Made by a program: the position numbers and the translations under genes. Positions 18,395 through 26,793 of a stretch of DNA of 52,238 nt are shown in pieces (position 1 is the first letter of the stretch; each line of letters begins with the position of its first letter). The stretch spans positions 1-52,238 of the forward strand of contig JAPLNL010000105.1 of the NCBI GenBank assembly GCA_026692905.1, read 5' to 3'. The notes beneath the pieces are model-generated. The model did no database searches. It saw only the letters and a list, made by a program, of their open reading frames with translations, and was not told the DNA's origin. The DNA comes from Planctomycetota bacterium (GTDB taxonomy: Bacteria > Planctomycetota > Planctomycetia > Pirellulales > Pirellulaceae).

Positions 18395-18673
18395 ATCGGC
18401 AGGAGCCTCAACTCCTTAGTAACGAATTCAGCTACGAATCGTTGGCTATTTTTTCCTGCCCCTGGAACTGTCGGGGCAATTGCACCGAAAGTCTTGACGA
18501 CTTTCGCTACGCAGGACTCCGGAGGAGAAGGTCCGGTTGTAGGGCCTTGGAATGGAACGCAATCACCGCATCTGACATCAAATCCACGACAAAGTTTGAC
18601 GCCTAGGTAGGCTCAACCTATAATTTCATTTCTAAACCCCTTAACCGCCCGGTTTTTAGATAAAGCGATCGAA

Positions 18674-19399
18674 ATGGCAAAGCGAAATCCGCGATGGATT
18701 GAACGACTCGAACGACGTGAATTATGCGCTTCTGATTGGCAAAACGCGGTCAATCGTTTGGATGTCAACCTGTCAGGGTTCGTAGAGCCGTTGGACGCGT
18801 TGGTCGTTATCAACGATATCAATGCCCGTGGAATTCGCACACTAGAAGCCAAGCCCACCAACTACTCAGGCCCACTTATGGACGTGAATGGCGACGGGGC
18901 GTTGGGGCCTCTCGACGCATTGATGATTATCAATTCGTTGAATCAAGTTGGCGTGGGCTCAGCAGCCCCTATTGTTCGCCTGCCGAACCAGGACGGCGAG
19001 ATGGTCGATTTGACCTCGTTTATTGGTAAGAAAAACGTGGTTCTCTATTTCTACCCCAAAGACAATACGCCTGGCTGCACCGTGGAAGCCAATGACTTCA
19101 GCGTTCGCAAGGCACAAATCAATGCCTTGGGTGCTGAACTCTTTGGTGTCAGCGTCGATAATGTTCAGTCTCACAACGACTTTTCCAATCAGCACCAATT
19201 AACTTTTGATATCCTTGCGGATACGAGCAAACAGGTCACGACGGCCTACGGTGCACTGACGGAATACAACAACACTCCGATCGCCAAACGCACGACCTTT
19301 ATTATCGGTCAAGATGGTTTGATCAAGAAAGTCTTCACCGACGTTGACGTCCTAATCCATGGCGAAGAAGTAGTTGCTGCGTTACAAGCTGGAATTTAA
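18674..19399 (+). CDS. Dockerin-peroxiredoxin fusion protein
   Basis: A 241-residue two-part protein. Residues 1-21 carry the basic/'LERREL' motif seen at the N terminus of many exported planctomycete proteins. Residues 25-95 hold two dockerin-like calcium repeats (RLDVNLSGFVEPLDAL and MDVNGDGALGPLDAL). Residues 98-241 form a Bcp/PrxQ-type peroxiredoxin with peroxidatic Cys135 in NTPGCTVEANDF. The resolving Cys usual five residues later is Asn140, so this is a 1-Cys enzyme. It would reduce peroxides, probably outside the cytoplasm and docked to a scaffold, if the dockerin works. No cohesin partner is in the window. The ATG at 18674 starts the motif exactly. Confidence 0.85.
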   Translation: MAKRNPRWIERLERRELCASDWQNAVNRLDVNLSGFVEPLDALVVINDINARGIRTLEAKPTNYSGPLMDVNGDGALGPLDALMIINSLNQVGVGSAAPIVRLPNQDGEMVDLTSFIGKKNVVLYFYPKDNTPGCTVEANDFSVRKAQINALGAELFGVSVDNVQSHNDFSNQHQLTFDILADTSKQVTTAYGALTEYNNTPIAKRTTFIIGQDGLIKKVFTDVDVLIHGEEVVAALQAGI

Positions 19400-19419
19400 C
19401 GCGAGAACGGGAACTAACG

Positions 19420-19599
19420 TAGCACGACGCGCAAGCTAGTGAAATGGACAGCCTATTCACTAGCTTGCGCGTCGTGCTAGTGAAATGGACAGCCTATTCA
19501 CTAGCTTGCGCGTCGTGCTAGAAATGGACAGCCTATCCGCTAGCTTGCGCGTCGTGCTAGAAATGGACAGGCTATTCACTAGCTTGCGCGTCGTGCTAG
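19420..19599. repeat. Array of TAGCACGACGCGCAAGCTAG repeat (5 copies)
   Basis: One forward copy (19420-19442) is followed by four reverse copies starting near 19460, 19501, 19540 and 19579, spaced 39-41 nt apart with a shared AAATGGACAG-type linker. The first two copies form a perfect 23-bp stem (19420-19442/19457-19479) with a 14-nt loop. The array starts 21 nt after the peroxiredoxin stop codon. It is not CRISPR: the linkers are nearly identical and the orientation is mixed. Confidence 0.85.
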
Positions 19600-19622
19600 A
19601 AATGGACAGGTGCTAGATAACG

Positions 19623-19650
19623 AAAAAACCCAGGGGAAAGTCCCCTGGGT
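19623..19650 (-). terminator. Rho-independent terminator of the BBP7 gene
   Basis: On the minus strand an ACCCAGGGGA-ctt-TCCCCTGGGT hairpin (19628-19650) is followed by TTTTT, 35 nt after the stop codon of the barrel gene. This is a textbook intrinsic terminator. Confidence 0.88.
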
Positions 19651-19684
19651 CTCGCAAGATTGTTTCGCTAAGGACTATGCAGTC

Positions 19685-21067
19685 TTACCAAGTGTACTCG
19701 GCACCGACGGTGAAGCCTTGATAGATGGCATCCGAGTCCGTGTTGATCTTAGCCGTGCGCCCCAGATTGAGTCCAAGGTCGTTGGGAGGCAGAGCATTGA
19801 AATTGCCTGTGGCAAGAGCCAAGTTGTCGATGTACATGAGCTGGTAGGAACCGCGAACGGCCCACGAATGGTTCAGGCGATAGAACGCCTGTGGAGCAAT
19901 TTGCGTGACGTACGCAGCCCGGTTTGCAAGCACTTCTTCAGTAAACGTGTTGGGTAGTGAGTTCGCGAAAATTGCCGTATTTTGATGTGCACGGTTGTTG
20001 TAGATACCCGTCTTAGCTTCGATGCCAAGTTTCACTCCAGGAATAACGTTGTACCAAAGGTCTCCACCGACTTGGAAGCCGACCAGGGAGTTTTGAGTAT
20101 TCGTCGTGTAGTCCAAGAATCGTAAGCTGTTGTTCGCTTGGGTATTGTCGAAGGCGCCACGAGCCGTGAACTTGGCCTGCTCGTCGATATCAAGATAACG
20201 AACCCCCATCAACATGCTTCCTTGGAAGAATCCGGACGGCTCGCACCATCGTCGTCGAAGGTTGATTTCACCGTTGTTGAGGGTGGACGAGTACGACAGT
20301 GTGTGAACAAACGAACGGTCTGGATCGTCGAAACCATTTGCCGGTGTCGTGCCGAAGTTGCTCAAGAATGAGAACAAGCTCGGAGTCGCTGACGTGACTG
20401 AGGCGTCATTGCCCCATCGGTTTAGGCCAAAGTATCCCACTTCTAGGTTGGATCCGGGTCCGACTTGGATGTTCCCTTGTAAGGCCAATCCAGCTTTCAA
20501 AGTATCGAGTGGGACACTACTGGTTCCGAGAACAAAGTTGTTGGTCCCGGCACCTATCGAAGTGGTATTGAAGTTGACTTCTGAGGTACTGGTGCGTGCT
20601 AGATAGATCACGTCGGCAGAGACGTCGAACCATCGTTGAGTCGCGATGCCACCTTCTCCGTAGGGAAGCAATTTTCCTCTACAGCTCGCAAGTCGACCTC
20701 CGAGGGCTCCTAAAAGAGCGAAAGGTGAGCGTCCGAAACGGTCGCATGGTCCGTCGCATTGCTCGCCGTATCCTTCGGGACCGCTCGGCATGCCGTCGGG
20801 GCCGCAAGGAACTTGTGGTAGGTTGGGGTCCATCCCCATTCCCATCGATGGGGCACCGGACATCGCCGGATCGCCGTACATACCAGCGTTTTCAGCCATG
20901 CCTGGAGGTGGGCCAGGAATTCGGTATGAAGCAGGCCCAATCTGTGGTCCACGGCCCAGCAAGCTTGGGTCTAAGCTCCCAGGCTTTTGTGCTTGGATGT
21001 CCCCGCCGATAGAAGCGAGTGCCAGTCCGGCGAATAGTTTTAGTTTCCAGCCTTTGAGCAACTTCAT
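19685..21067 (-). CDS. BBP7-family outer-membrane beta-barrel protein
   Basis: A 460-residue planctomycete outer-membrane protein. It has a signal peptide (residues 1-27, ending Ile-Gln-Ala-Gln), a Pro/Gly/Met-rich spacer (about 30-110), and a beta-barrel from about 140. The barrel begins with WFDVSADVIYLARTS, has alternating hydrophobic strands such as SNLEVGYFGLNRWG and GIEAKTGIYNNRAH, and ends in an aromatic C terminus (VGAEYTW). A good ribosome site (GGAGAG) lies 8 nt before the ATG at 21067. An intrinsic terminator follows, so this is a single-gene unit. Function is unknown; the family is thought to sit in the planctomycete outer membrane. Confidence 0.85.
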   Translation of the reverse strand: MKLLKGWKLKLFAGLALASIGGDIQAQKPGSLDPSLLGRGPQIGPASYRIPGPPPGMAENAGMYGDPAMSGAPSMGMGMDPNLPQVPCGPDGMPSGPEGYGEQCDGPCDRFGRSPFALLGALGGRLASCRGKLLPYGEGGIATQRWFDVSADVIYLARTSTSEVNFNTTSIGAGTNNFVLGTSSVPLDTLKAGLALQGNIQVGPGSNLEVGYFGLNRWGNDASVTSATPSLFSFLSNFGTTPANGFDDPDRSFVHTLSYSSTLNNGEINLRRRWCEPSGFFQGSMLMGVRYLDIDEQAKFTARGAFDNTQANNSLRFLDYTTNTQNSLVGFQVGGDLWYNVIPGVKLGIEAKTGIYNNRAHQNTAIFANSLPNTFTEEVLANRAAYVTQIAPQAFYRLNHSWAVRGSYQLMYIDNLALATGNFNALPPNDLGLNLGRTAKINTDSDAIYQGFTVGAEYTW

Positions 21068-21081
21068 TGAAATCTCTCCAA

Positions 21082-21093
21082 CGCAAATTTGCG
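21082..21093. promoter_or_regulatory. 12-bp palindrome upstream of the BBP7 gene
   Basis: CGCAAATTTGCG is a perfect palindrome centred about 20 nt before the BBP7 start codon, just upstream of its GGAGAG ribosome site. It could be an operator or a small mRNA hairpin. I could not relate it to a known regulator. Confidence 0.3.
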
Positions 21094-21499
21094 ATCATAG
21101 CCTCTGGTTGTCTTCAGAAACTACAATTCCCCCATTGGAACAGATGCTTGGGACACCTGCTGGTAGGCACTGTTATGCCTTGAAACCGTCGAATAATCGG
21201 CTTGACACGCTTGCTCGATACAACGAGAACGAGCGGCAAACCTGATACCACCGACTTTATCGGCACCACTGGTACCAAAAGTTCGCAGAAAGAATGCGTT
21301 TTCTCCTTACAGTCCGCAAAATTCCTCAAAAATCCATTTCTTCGTTTGCAAGCAATGCTCGAAGGATCCACCGTTCTAGTCTTAGTGTGCCTGGTAACGT
21401 TGCCGGTTTTTTGTACTAGGTCCGGATCCTTTCCACTTCTGCGCTCTTGGTTTTGGTGGGATGAGCAATCGCATTTTTGCCGAGTTCGCCTAACGTCCA

Positions 21500-21637
21500 A
21501 TGAACTCACGGCACAGCGACATCGATTGCATGAACTCGATCGCAAAGGCCATCATCGAGGAGGCGTTCGTTCAAAAGCAAGAACTCGAGATCGATACGGA
21601 AGAAACTCGTATCAAATCGATCTCGAACATGTTTTGA
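21500..21637 (+). CDS. Possible small protein, 45 residues
   Basis: The frame from the ATG at 21500 to TGA at 21635-21637 encodes an acidic, helix-prone 45-residue peptide (contains SIAKAIIEEAFVQKQELEID). It lies in the 710-bp gap between the BBP7 and histone-like genes, which is otherwise empty. The composition looks more protein-like than the larger frames overlapping it. A second in-frame ATG is at 21530. There is no recognisable family and only a weak ribosome site, so this is tentative. Confidence 0.3.
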   Translation: MNSRHSDIDCMNSIAKAIIEEAFVQKQELEIDTEETRIKSISNMF

Positions 21638-21777
21638 TCCTTGAAAACGTATTGACCAGACAATCATCGTTCCGCTAACTTGGTCAGTCGAGAGTTGGAA
21701 CAGGTGGCATTGTTATTGTCGCTTGGGATGAACTCCGTTTTTCTAGATGTTTTCAGTTTCGGTTAAAAGGTGATTCA

Positions 21778-22083
21778 GTGACAATTACGCGTGTTGGAAC
21801 AAACGAGAAGTATGCGGGCGGCTGGGACGGAATTTTCGGGGGCAAAACGACGAAGAAAGCAACCAAAGCGAGTCCATCCACTGCCGAAAAAGCCGTCAAG
21901 AAGAATGCTCCTGCAGCAGTAGCCCCTGCCGCCAAGAAATCGGCCCCTTCGAAAAAGACTTCGGCAAAAGCGGTTGCTCGCAAAACAGCTAAGAAAACGG
22001 CCGCTGTAAAACCGGTTGCCACCAAAGCAAAACCAGTCGCTCCAGCAAAGTCAGCGGTAAAAAAAGCCGCCAAGAAGAAGTAA
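21778..22083 (+). CDS. Lys/Ala-rich histone H1-like small protein
   Basis: A 101-residue basic protein starting at GTG. The first 25 residues (ITRVGTNEKYAGGWDGIFGG) are a compact segment I recall from other planctomycetes. The rest is a low-complexity Lys/Ala/Pro tail with AKK, PAAKK and KKTA repeats, like bacterial histone H1-like proteins (HctB/AlgP-type tails). It probably binds DNA or RNA through charge. No signal peptide or membrane segment is present. It is followed by a GTCGCTCTCG-c-CGAGAGCGAC hairpin (22187-22207) before panD. Confidence 0.7.
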   Translation: MTITRVGTNEKYAGGWDGIFGGKTTKKATKASPSTAEKAVKKNAPAAVAPAAKKSAPSKKTSAKAVARKTAKKTAAVKPVATKAKPVAPAKSAVKKAAKKK

Positions 22084-22186
22084 CTGCTACTGGATACAAC
22101 TGACCGAAGTCGATTTTTATTTACATGAGCGCAAGCCGTTTTTTGCGCGTCGATAGAACTCGGCCTGCTTTGGAGCTCGACCACGG

Positions 22187-22207
22187 GTCGCTCTCGCCGA
22201 GAGCGAC
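22187..22207. repeat. Perfect 10-bp inverted repeat before panD
   Basis: GTCGCTCTCG and CGAGAGCGAC flank a single base, between the histone-like gene and panD. There is no T tract, so it is more likely a dispersed palindrome than an intrinsic terminator. Confidence 0.55.
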
Positions 22208-22265
22208 GTCTTGCTTCTGAGCGTTTCGGCTAGCAATTGTCTTTGACTTTCGGCACAATCTGCTT

Positions 22266-22688
22266 ATGTTCCGAAAATTTCTCAGATCCAAAATTCACCG
22301 CGCTACCGTCACCCAAGCGGACCTTCACTACGAAGGCTCATTGACACTCCCTCCCGATCTTCTCATCGCAGCGGGAATTGCCCCGTTTGAGGCGGTTCAA
22401 GTATGGAATGTTACGCGAGGTACGCGTCTAGAAACCTATGCAATTCTCGGCGAACCGGGCTACAACGACGTTTGTATCAACGGAGCCGCGGCACATTTAG
22501 TGCGTCCTGGAGATATCATTATCATTGCGACTTTTGGCTTCCTGCAAGAAACCAGTGCGGAACTACGAGTCCCAGACCCCAAAGTCGTCTTTGTTGACGC
22601 CAGCAACCGCATAACCTTTACAGGCAAAGAAATCCCTGGTCCACGTCGACGCGGTGGAAATGACTCACCCGCCGACTCCTGCTGTTAG
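22266..22688 (+). CDS. panD: Aspartate 1-decarboxylase
   Basis: This 140-residue pyruvoyl enzyme decarboxylates L-aspartate to beta-alanine for pantothenate and coenzyme A synthesis. The self-cleavage site Gly24-Ser25 lies in [12 protein letters not shown], at the same residue numbers as in E. coli. The catalytic-site blocks [15 protein letters not shown] and [17 protein letters not shown] are intact. A short Arg/Gly-rich C-terminal tail ending in Cys-Cys is extra. It is followed 33 nt later by a methyltransferase gene, possibly co-transcribed. Confidence 0.93.
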   Translation: MFRKFLRSKIHRATVTQADLHYEGSLTLPPDLLIAAGIAPFEAVQVWNVTRGTRLETYAILGEPGYNDVCINGAAAHLVRPGDIIIIATFGFLQETSAELRVPDPKVVFVDASNRITFTGKEIPGPRRRGGNDSPADSCC

Positions 22689-22721
22689 TATACCCTCCTT
22701 CTCCCTCTTGGCGAGTTTGTG

Positions 22722-23381
22722 ATGCTAGATCGAGTTCTTGAACCAGAAGTCATGGAAGACCGGAACGAAGCCATCGAGTACAACGAGATGGATCATGGCC
22801 AGGTGAATCTCAATTTCGTGACCGACCTGTTGGCCGCTGGCCCAATCGGGACAGACTGCTTGGACCTGGGTACCGGCACGGCATTGATCCCGATTGAGTT
22901 ATGCAAGCTTGATGAAGACGTTCGCGTAATGGCTGCGGATGCATCGACAGTGATGCTTGAGTTAGCACGCTACCAGCTTGAGATCAATAACCTCATTACC
23001 CGAATCCAACTCCACTGTGGTGACGCCAAAAAGCTCGTTTTCGAGGCTCGTTTTTTTGACACGGTGATGTCGAACTCGCTGGTACATCATCTGCCATCGC
23101 ACGAAACATTCTTGGCAGAAGCTTTGCGAGTGTTGAGGCCGAATGGGCTACTATTCATTCGCGATCTTTGCCGGCCGGAAAGCCAGACGCAATTGAACGA
23201 ACTGGTAGAAACATATGCCGCTAATGAAAGTGAGCACTCTAGACAGATGCTGCGCCAGAGCTTGCATGCGGCGTTGAACCTTTCCGAGATTCGTCAACTC
23301 GCGGCACATGTTGGCCTGCCTAACGATTGCGTCGCAATGACAAGCGATCGGCATTGGACACTTCATGCTCGCAAACGTTAG
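22722..23381 (+). CDS. Class I SAM-dependent methyltransferase
   Basis: A 219-residue methyltransferase of the Rossmann type. Motif I is CLDLGTGTALIPIEL (about 48-62), motif II region VMAADAS follows, and FFDTVMSNSLVHHLP is motif IV. The post-motif LRPNGLLFIRDL completes the fold. A GTG at 22719 directly precedes the ATG at 22722; I chose the ATG. The substrate is unknown: the sequence has no UbiE/MenG or tRNA-specific signature that I can see. It lies directly downstream of panD. Confidence 0.85.
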   Translation: MLDRVLEPEVMEDRNEAIEYNEMDHGQVNLNFVTDLLAAGPIGTDCLDLGTGTALIPIELCKLDEDVRVMAADASTVMLELARYQLEINNLITRIQLHCGDAKKLVFEARFFDTVMSNSLVHHLPSHETFLAEALRVLRPNGLLFIRDLCRPESQTQLNELVETYAANESEHSRQMLRQSLHAALNLSEIRQLAAHVGLPNDCVAMTSDRHWTLHARKR

Positions 23382-23494
23382 CGCGGATCAATCGCACCCT
23401 GAACCTCGGCTTATGCGTCGGTTTGTGAGTAACAAATTCCCTCGCTTACGCGTCGGGTTACTAAGAAAATCTGATTTGTTTGGAAAAACGTAAT

Positions 23495-24301
23495 ATGCAG
23501 TCGATGGAACAACCCTATCTGGATCTCATGCGGCGAGTGTTGACCGAAGGAGACATCAAAAGCGATCGCACGGGTACTGGTACTCGAAGTCTATTTGGCG
23601 CTCAAATGCGGTTTAAGCTGTCCGATGGATTTCCATTGCTGACAACCAAAAAATTGCATTTGCGGAGCATCATCTATGAACTGCTATGGTTTTTGCGAGG
23701 CGAAACCAACATTCATTATCTAAAGGAAAACAAAGTATCGATTTGGGACGAATGGGCCGATGAGCAAGGCGAACTCGGGCCGGTGTATGGGAAACAATGG
23801 CGTTCGTGGCAATGTCCAGACGGACGCGTTATCGACCAGATCAAACAAGTAGAACAGCAGATCCGCGAAACTCCCGATTCGAGACGTCTGATTGTGAGTG
23901 CATGGAACGTTGCGGACGTCGCGAAGATGGCGTTGCCTCCATGCCATTTACTGTTTCAGTTCTATGTCGCTAACAACCGACTGAGCTGCCAATTATACCA
24001 ACGGAGCGCGGATCTGTTTTTGGGAGTTCCTTTCAATATCGCTTCCTACGCATTGTTAACGGCCATGATGGCCAAAACAACAGGTCTGGAGCTTGGCGAT
24101 TTCGTTCACACTTTAGGGGACGTGCATCTCTACGACAATCATCTTGAACAAGCTAGAACGCAGCTCGATCGCGCACCTCGACCTACGCCGTCATTGACTA
24201 TTCGAAACGAGCGGAACAGCATTCTGGATTATGAATTCGAGGATTTCGAATTGCTTGGCTACGACCCACACCCTCACATTTCTGCGAAAGTGGCGGTTTG
24301 A
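23495..24301 (+). CDS. thyA: Thymidylate synthase
   Basis: A 268-residue enzyme that methylates dUMP to dTMP using methylenetetrahydrofolate. Recognised blocks are [17 protein letters not shown], the [12 protein letters not shown] and WDEWAD stretches, catalytic Cys150 in [13 protein letters not shown], and [20 protein letters not shown]. The end, [15 protein letters not shown], is typical. I chose the ATG at 23495, which has GGAAA about 9 nt upstream; an ATG at 23504 gives the usual family length and a TTG at 23480 is also in frame. No dihydrofolate reductase gene is adjacent. Confidence 0.95.
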   Translation: MQSMEQPYLDLMRRVLTEGDIKSDRTGTGTRSLFGAQMRFKLSDGFPLLTTKKLHLRSIIYELLWFLRGETNIHYLKENKVSIWDEWADEQGELGPVYGKQWRSWQCPDGRVIDQIKQVEQQIRETPDSRRLIVSAWNVADVAKMALPPCHLLFQFYVANNRLSCQLYQRSADLFLGVPFNIASYALLTAMMAKTTGLELGDFVHTLGDVHLYDNHLEQARTQLDRAPRPTPSLTIRNERNSILDYEFEDFELLGYDPHPHISAKVAV

Positions 24302-24471
24302 ATTTTACTTAGGCGAGGTAGTATTCAGGCTGCCGATTGCCTTGATTGTTAAATACCACGAAAACAGCTGTCGGCTCAAGCAATCATTGATGTTTTGGGT
24401 GGGGTGAATCACAATAGAGCCCGGTTCAGCCCGATGCGAGCAGCATCTCCCTCCCTCCCCCAACCCTCCCC

Positions 24472-25692
24472 ATGTTCTTTTCGTCCGCATTTTTGAGTGC
24501 CCAACGGTATTTCCCGTTTTTCATTGCGATAGGTGTTTTTGCGGTCGCAGGCTGCCAACACGCCGCAAATTCCGCGAAATCTCCATCCGCGCCCGATGAA
24601 ACCATCGTTAGTGGAACCGCGATCACGATCGAGCCTACCGTCTGGCCGACTCTCGTGAAGAGCCAAGGGACTTTGATAGCAGATGAGGTGACGACCGTCG
24701 GAGCCAAGGTGTCCGGCCGAATCGTTGAGGTTCCGGTCGACCTTGGCGACATCGCTTGTCAGGATGATATCTTGGTGCAACTTGACCGTCGAGAATATCA
24801 ATTGATGGCTGAACAGGCGGATGCGCAACTGCTTCAGGCGAGATCGGCGGTTGGTTTGAAGTCAGGGGATCCAGTCGATGGTTTAAATCCAGAAAATGCA
24901 CCCCCCGTTCGCGAAACCAAAGCCGTTTGGGATGAAGCCAAAAAAGCGGTAGAGCGGCTGCGTCAACTCTCAAATCGCGACGCGGTCAGTGTCGCAGAAT
25001 TGGATCTGGCGGAATCAGCAGAGCGTGTTGCGTCAGCTCGATTCTCATCGGCACAAAACGGTGTTCGCGAAAAGATCGCCTTGATTGCCGTCCAATCTGC
25101 AGCCCGCGATTTGGCTCATCAGCGTCTTTCCGAGACGTCCGTTCGAGCCCCCTTCCAAGGTGCCATCGAGTCCAAATTGGTGGCAACAGGGACCTATATA
25201 CAAGCAGGCCAACCGCTCATGAGTATCGCGAAGACGACCGTGCTACGCTTTCGCGGGAGCGTGCCGGAGCGATTTGCCCAGAAGCTTAAAATCGGACTAC
25301 AGATTGCGCTCAAATTTGAATTGAGCGATCAAGTGCGAACGGTTGCAATTACTAGGATCAGCCCAAGCCTGGATCAGGTGAACAGGTCATTGGTTTTCGA
25401 AGCAATCGTCGACAATCAAGATGGCCGGTTGAGAAGTGGCTTATTTTCCGAGGGAGTCATTCAAATGGATGCGGAGTCCAAGGCCTTGGTGATTCCAAAC
25501 TCAGCCTTGGTTCGATTTGCTGGCGTGGACAAAGTCTGGAAGATTGTCGATGGGAAACTCAAAGAACAAGTCGTTGGCCTTGGGCGAAAAAACGGAGACA
25601 TGATCGAGATCCAATCGGGAATCACGAGCGGTGACCAATTGTTGCTCGAAGGTAAGGACGGAAAAGTCGGGCGATTCGAAGCCAAGAGTTGA
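24472..25692 (+). CDS. Efflux periplasmic adaptor (membrane-fusion) lipoprotein
   Basis: A 406-residue RND-type periplasmic adaptor (HlyD/AcrA family). The lipobox AVAGC gives a lipid-anchored Cys28. The split biotinyl-lipoyl domain is seen in TTVGAKVSGRIVEVPVDLGD and APFQGAIESKLVATGTYIQA, flanking a helical hairpin (about 105-215). A beta-barrel and membrane-proximal domain end with IPNSALVRFAGVDKVWKI and VGLGRKNGDMIEI. Normally it couples an inner-membrane pump to an outer-membrane channel. No pump gene follows; the next gene is a small unrelated lipoprotein, so this is an orphan adaptor. Confidence 0.88.
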   Translation: MFFSSAFLSAQRYFPFFIAIGVFAVAGCQHAANSAKSPSAPDETIVSGTAITIEPTVWPTLVKSQGTLIADEVTTVGAKVSGRIVEVPVDLGDIACQDDILVQLDRREYQLMAEQADAQLLQARSAVGLKSGDPVDGLNPENAPPVRETKAVWDEAKKAVERLRQLSNRDAVSVAELDLAESAERVASARFSSAQNGVREKIALIAVQSAARDLAHQRLSETSVRAPFQGAIESKLVATGTYIQAGQPLMSIAKTTVLRFRGSVPERFAQKLKIGLQIALKFELSDQVRTVAITRISPSLDQVNRSLVFEAIVDNQDGRLRSGLFSEGVIQMDAESKALVIPNSALVRFAGVDKVWKIVDGKLKEQVVGLGRKNGDMIEIQSGITSGDQLLLEGKDGKVGRFEAKS

Positions 25693-25707
25693 TGAGTGTT
25701 GGTGTGT

Positions 25708-25802
25708 CGGCCTTTCAGGCCTTTGCGTTTTCACCGCAATCGGTCACCGGGGCCTTCGGGCCTTCGACCCCGGCAGAGGTTATGCCAGCCCTTCGGGCTT
25801 GA
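25708..25802. repeat. Cluster of REP-like palindromes
   Basis: Short palindromes lie side by side: CGGCCTTTCAGGCCTTTG (25718-25735), GGGGCCTTCGGGCC (25749-25762) within CCGG...CCCCGG, and AGCCCTTCGGGCTT (25787-25800). They occupy the start of the 382-bp gap after the adaptor gene. The rest of that gap shows nothing I can name. Confidence 0.65.
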
Positions 25803-26074
25803 ACACCCAAGCTCTTTCCGATGCCGTTTGCTCGCTTCACTTACCCAGGATCTCATTCAAATCCAACTGGATTGAGTGGCAATCAAATTGTGTCGAAGCG
25901 TTGCCGCTCGCTTTAGCGTAACAACGCGAGCCGTCCGGTGACATGGCTTTTGGGAAGTACTAGCGCACTTTCATGTCCCTCGCTTTTCAAGCCCCCCGCA
26001 AGCATGCTAAGCTATGGTCGTGATCCTTCCCGTCCGAATTGCTTTCTGCAAAGAATTGTGAGCCTACGCATCCC

Positions 26075-26380
26075 ATGACCATTCGATTTTTTCTATCGTA
26101 TTGTATGTTGTTCCTGGTCCTTACCATCTCCGGGTGCGGAAAGAACCATCCGGGAATTTACACTCAGCCAGAAGTCGAAACACAGGTCAAGAAGAGTTTG
26201 GATTTAACCGAGATTCAAATAAATGCCGATCCTTCAGGCGGATATTCTGGGACAGGAAAGGCCGCTAGCGGCGAAACCTACAAGCTCAAGATTGCTCAGA
26301 ACGTCGCGAAGAAAGAATTGAGCTGGAAGGCGGAAGGGGACCGCGGGGATTTTCGTGAAGGTGAATACCATTTCGAGTGA
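26075..26380 (+). CDS. Small lipoprotein, unknown function
   Basis: A 101-residue protein. The N terminus (FFLSYCMLFLVLTISGCGKN) is a lipoprotein signal with lipobox TISGC. The mature part is small and beta-rich (GGYSGTGKAASGETYKLKI, then ELSWKAEGD). I do not recognise the family. The ATG at 26075 puts the signal at the start; an in-frame start at 26039 does not. Confidence 0.7.
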   Translation: MTIRFFLSYCMLFLVLTISGCGKNHPGIYTQPEVETQVKKSLDLTEIQINADPSGGYSGTGKAASGETYKLKIAQNVAKKELSWKAEGDRGDFREGEYHFE

Positions 26381-26450
26381 GCTCGGAAAAACATTCACTG
26401 CGGTTTAGAAAGAACGTCGTGCCAAGGCGAAGGGCAGACCTAGATCTACC

Positions 26451-26508
26451 GTAGGATGGGACCATTGTCCCGTCCGTTTATTCGTTCGGGACAATGGTCC
26501 CAAACTAC
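26451..26508. repeat. REPIN-like palindromic element, copy 2 (inverted)
   Basis: This 58-bp copy is the reverse complement of the element at 18336-18394: the outer 25 bp on each side match exactly and only the short central spacer differs. It lies in the 413-bp gap between a small lipoprotein and the short-chain dehydrogenase. No gene is recognisable in the rest of the gap. Confidence 0.8.
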
Positions 26509-26793
26509 CTTAACCCGCCGCCTAACGTGGTCTCCCAACTGCTGCTCACATTCCTATGCTAGAAGTCTTAACGCAAAGAATCATGATGTTTAAATTCATC
26601 TGTTTGGGATCTTGGTCGTCAATACGAATGATGCTCGCTCCGTTGACCATTTGATTTGGCAAATGTGCTGGGGATTCTCCGGTGGCTATGCGAATCGAGC
26701 CCGCACAAGTCTTGATTTTCCGGTATGGCTTCGAGTCGCAATTCAGCAATCGATTTCGGATGCTTTGGTTCCCTCAGTGACCCGTAGATCACC

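Noticed and set aside
18341-18610. 89-residue frame after phnX
   Set aside because: It runs through the REPIN-like element and other hairpins, with no coding character.
21202-21678. 158-residue plus-strand frame and the opposing 21114-21545 frame
   Set aside because: Neither resembles a protein family; composition is irregular, and the shorter frame at 21500 fits better.
25631-25921. 96-residue frame after the adaptor gene
   Set aside because: It consists of the end of the adaptor gene in another frame plus REP palindromes.
26546-26749. 67-residue minus-strand frame downstream of the dehydrogenase
   Set aside because: No motif, no ribosome site, overlaps another equally unlikely frame.
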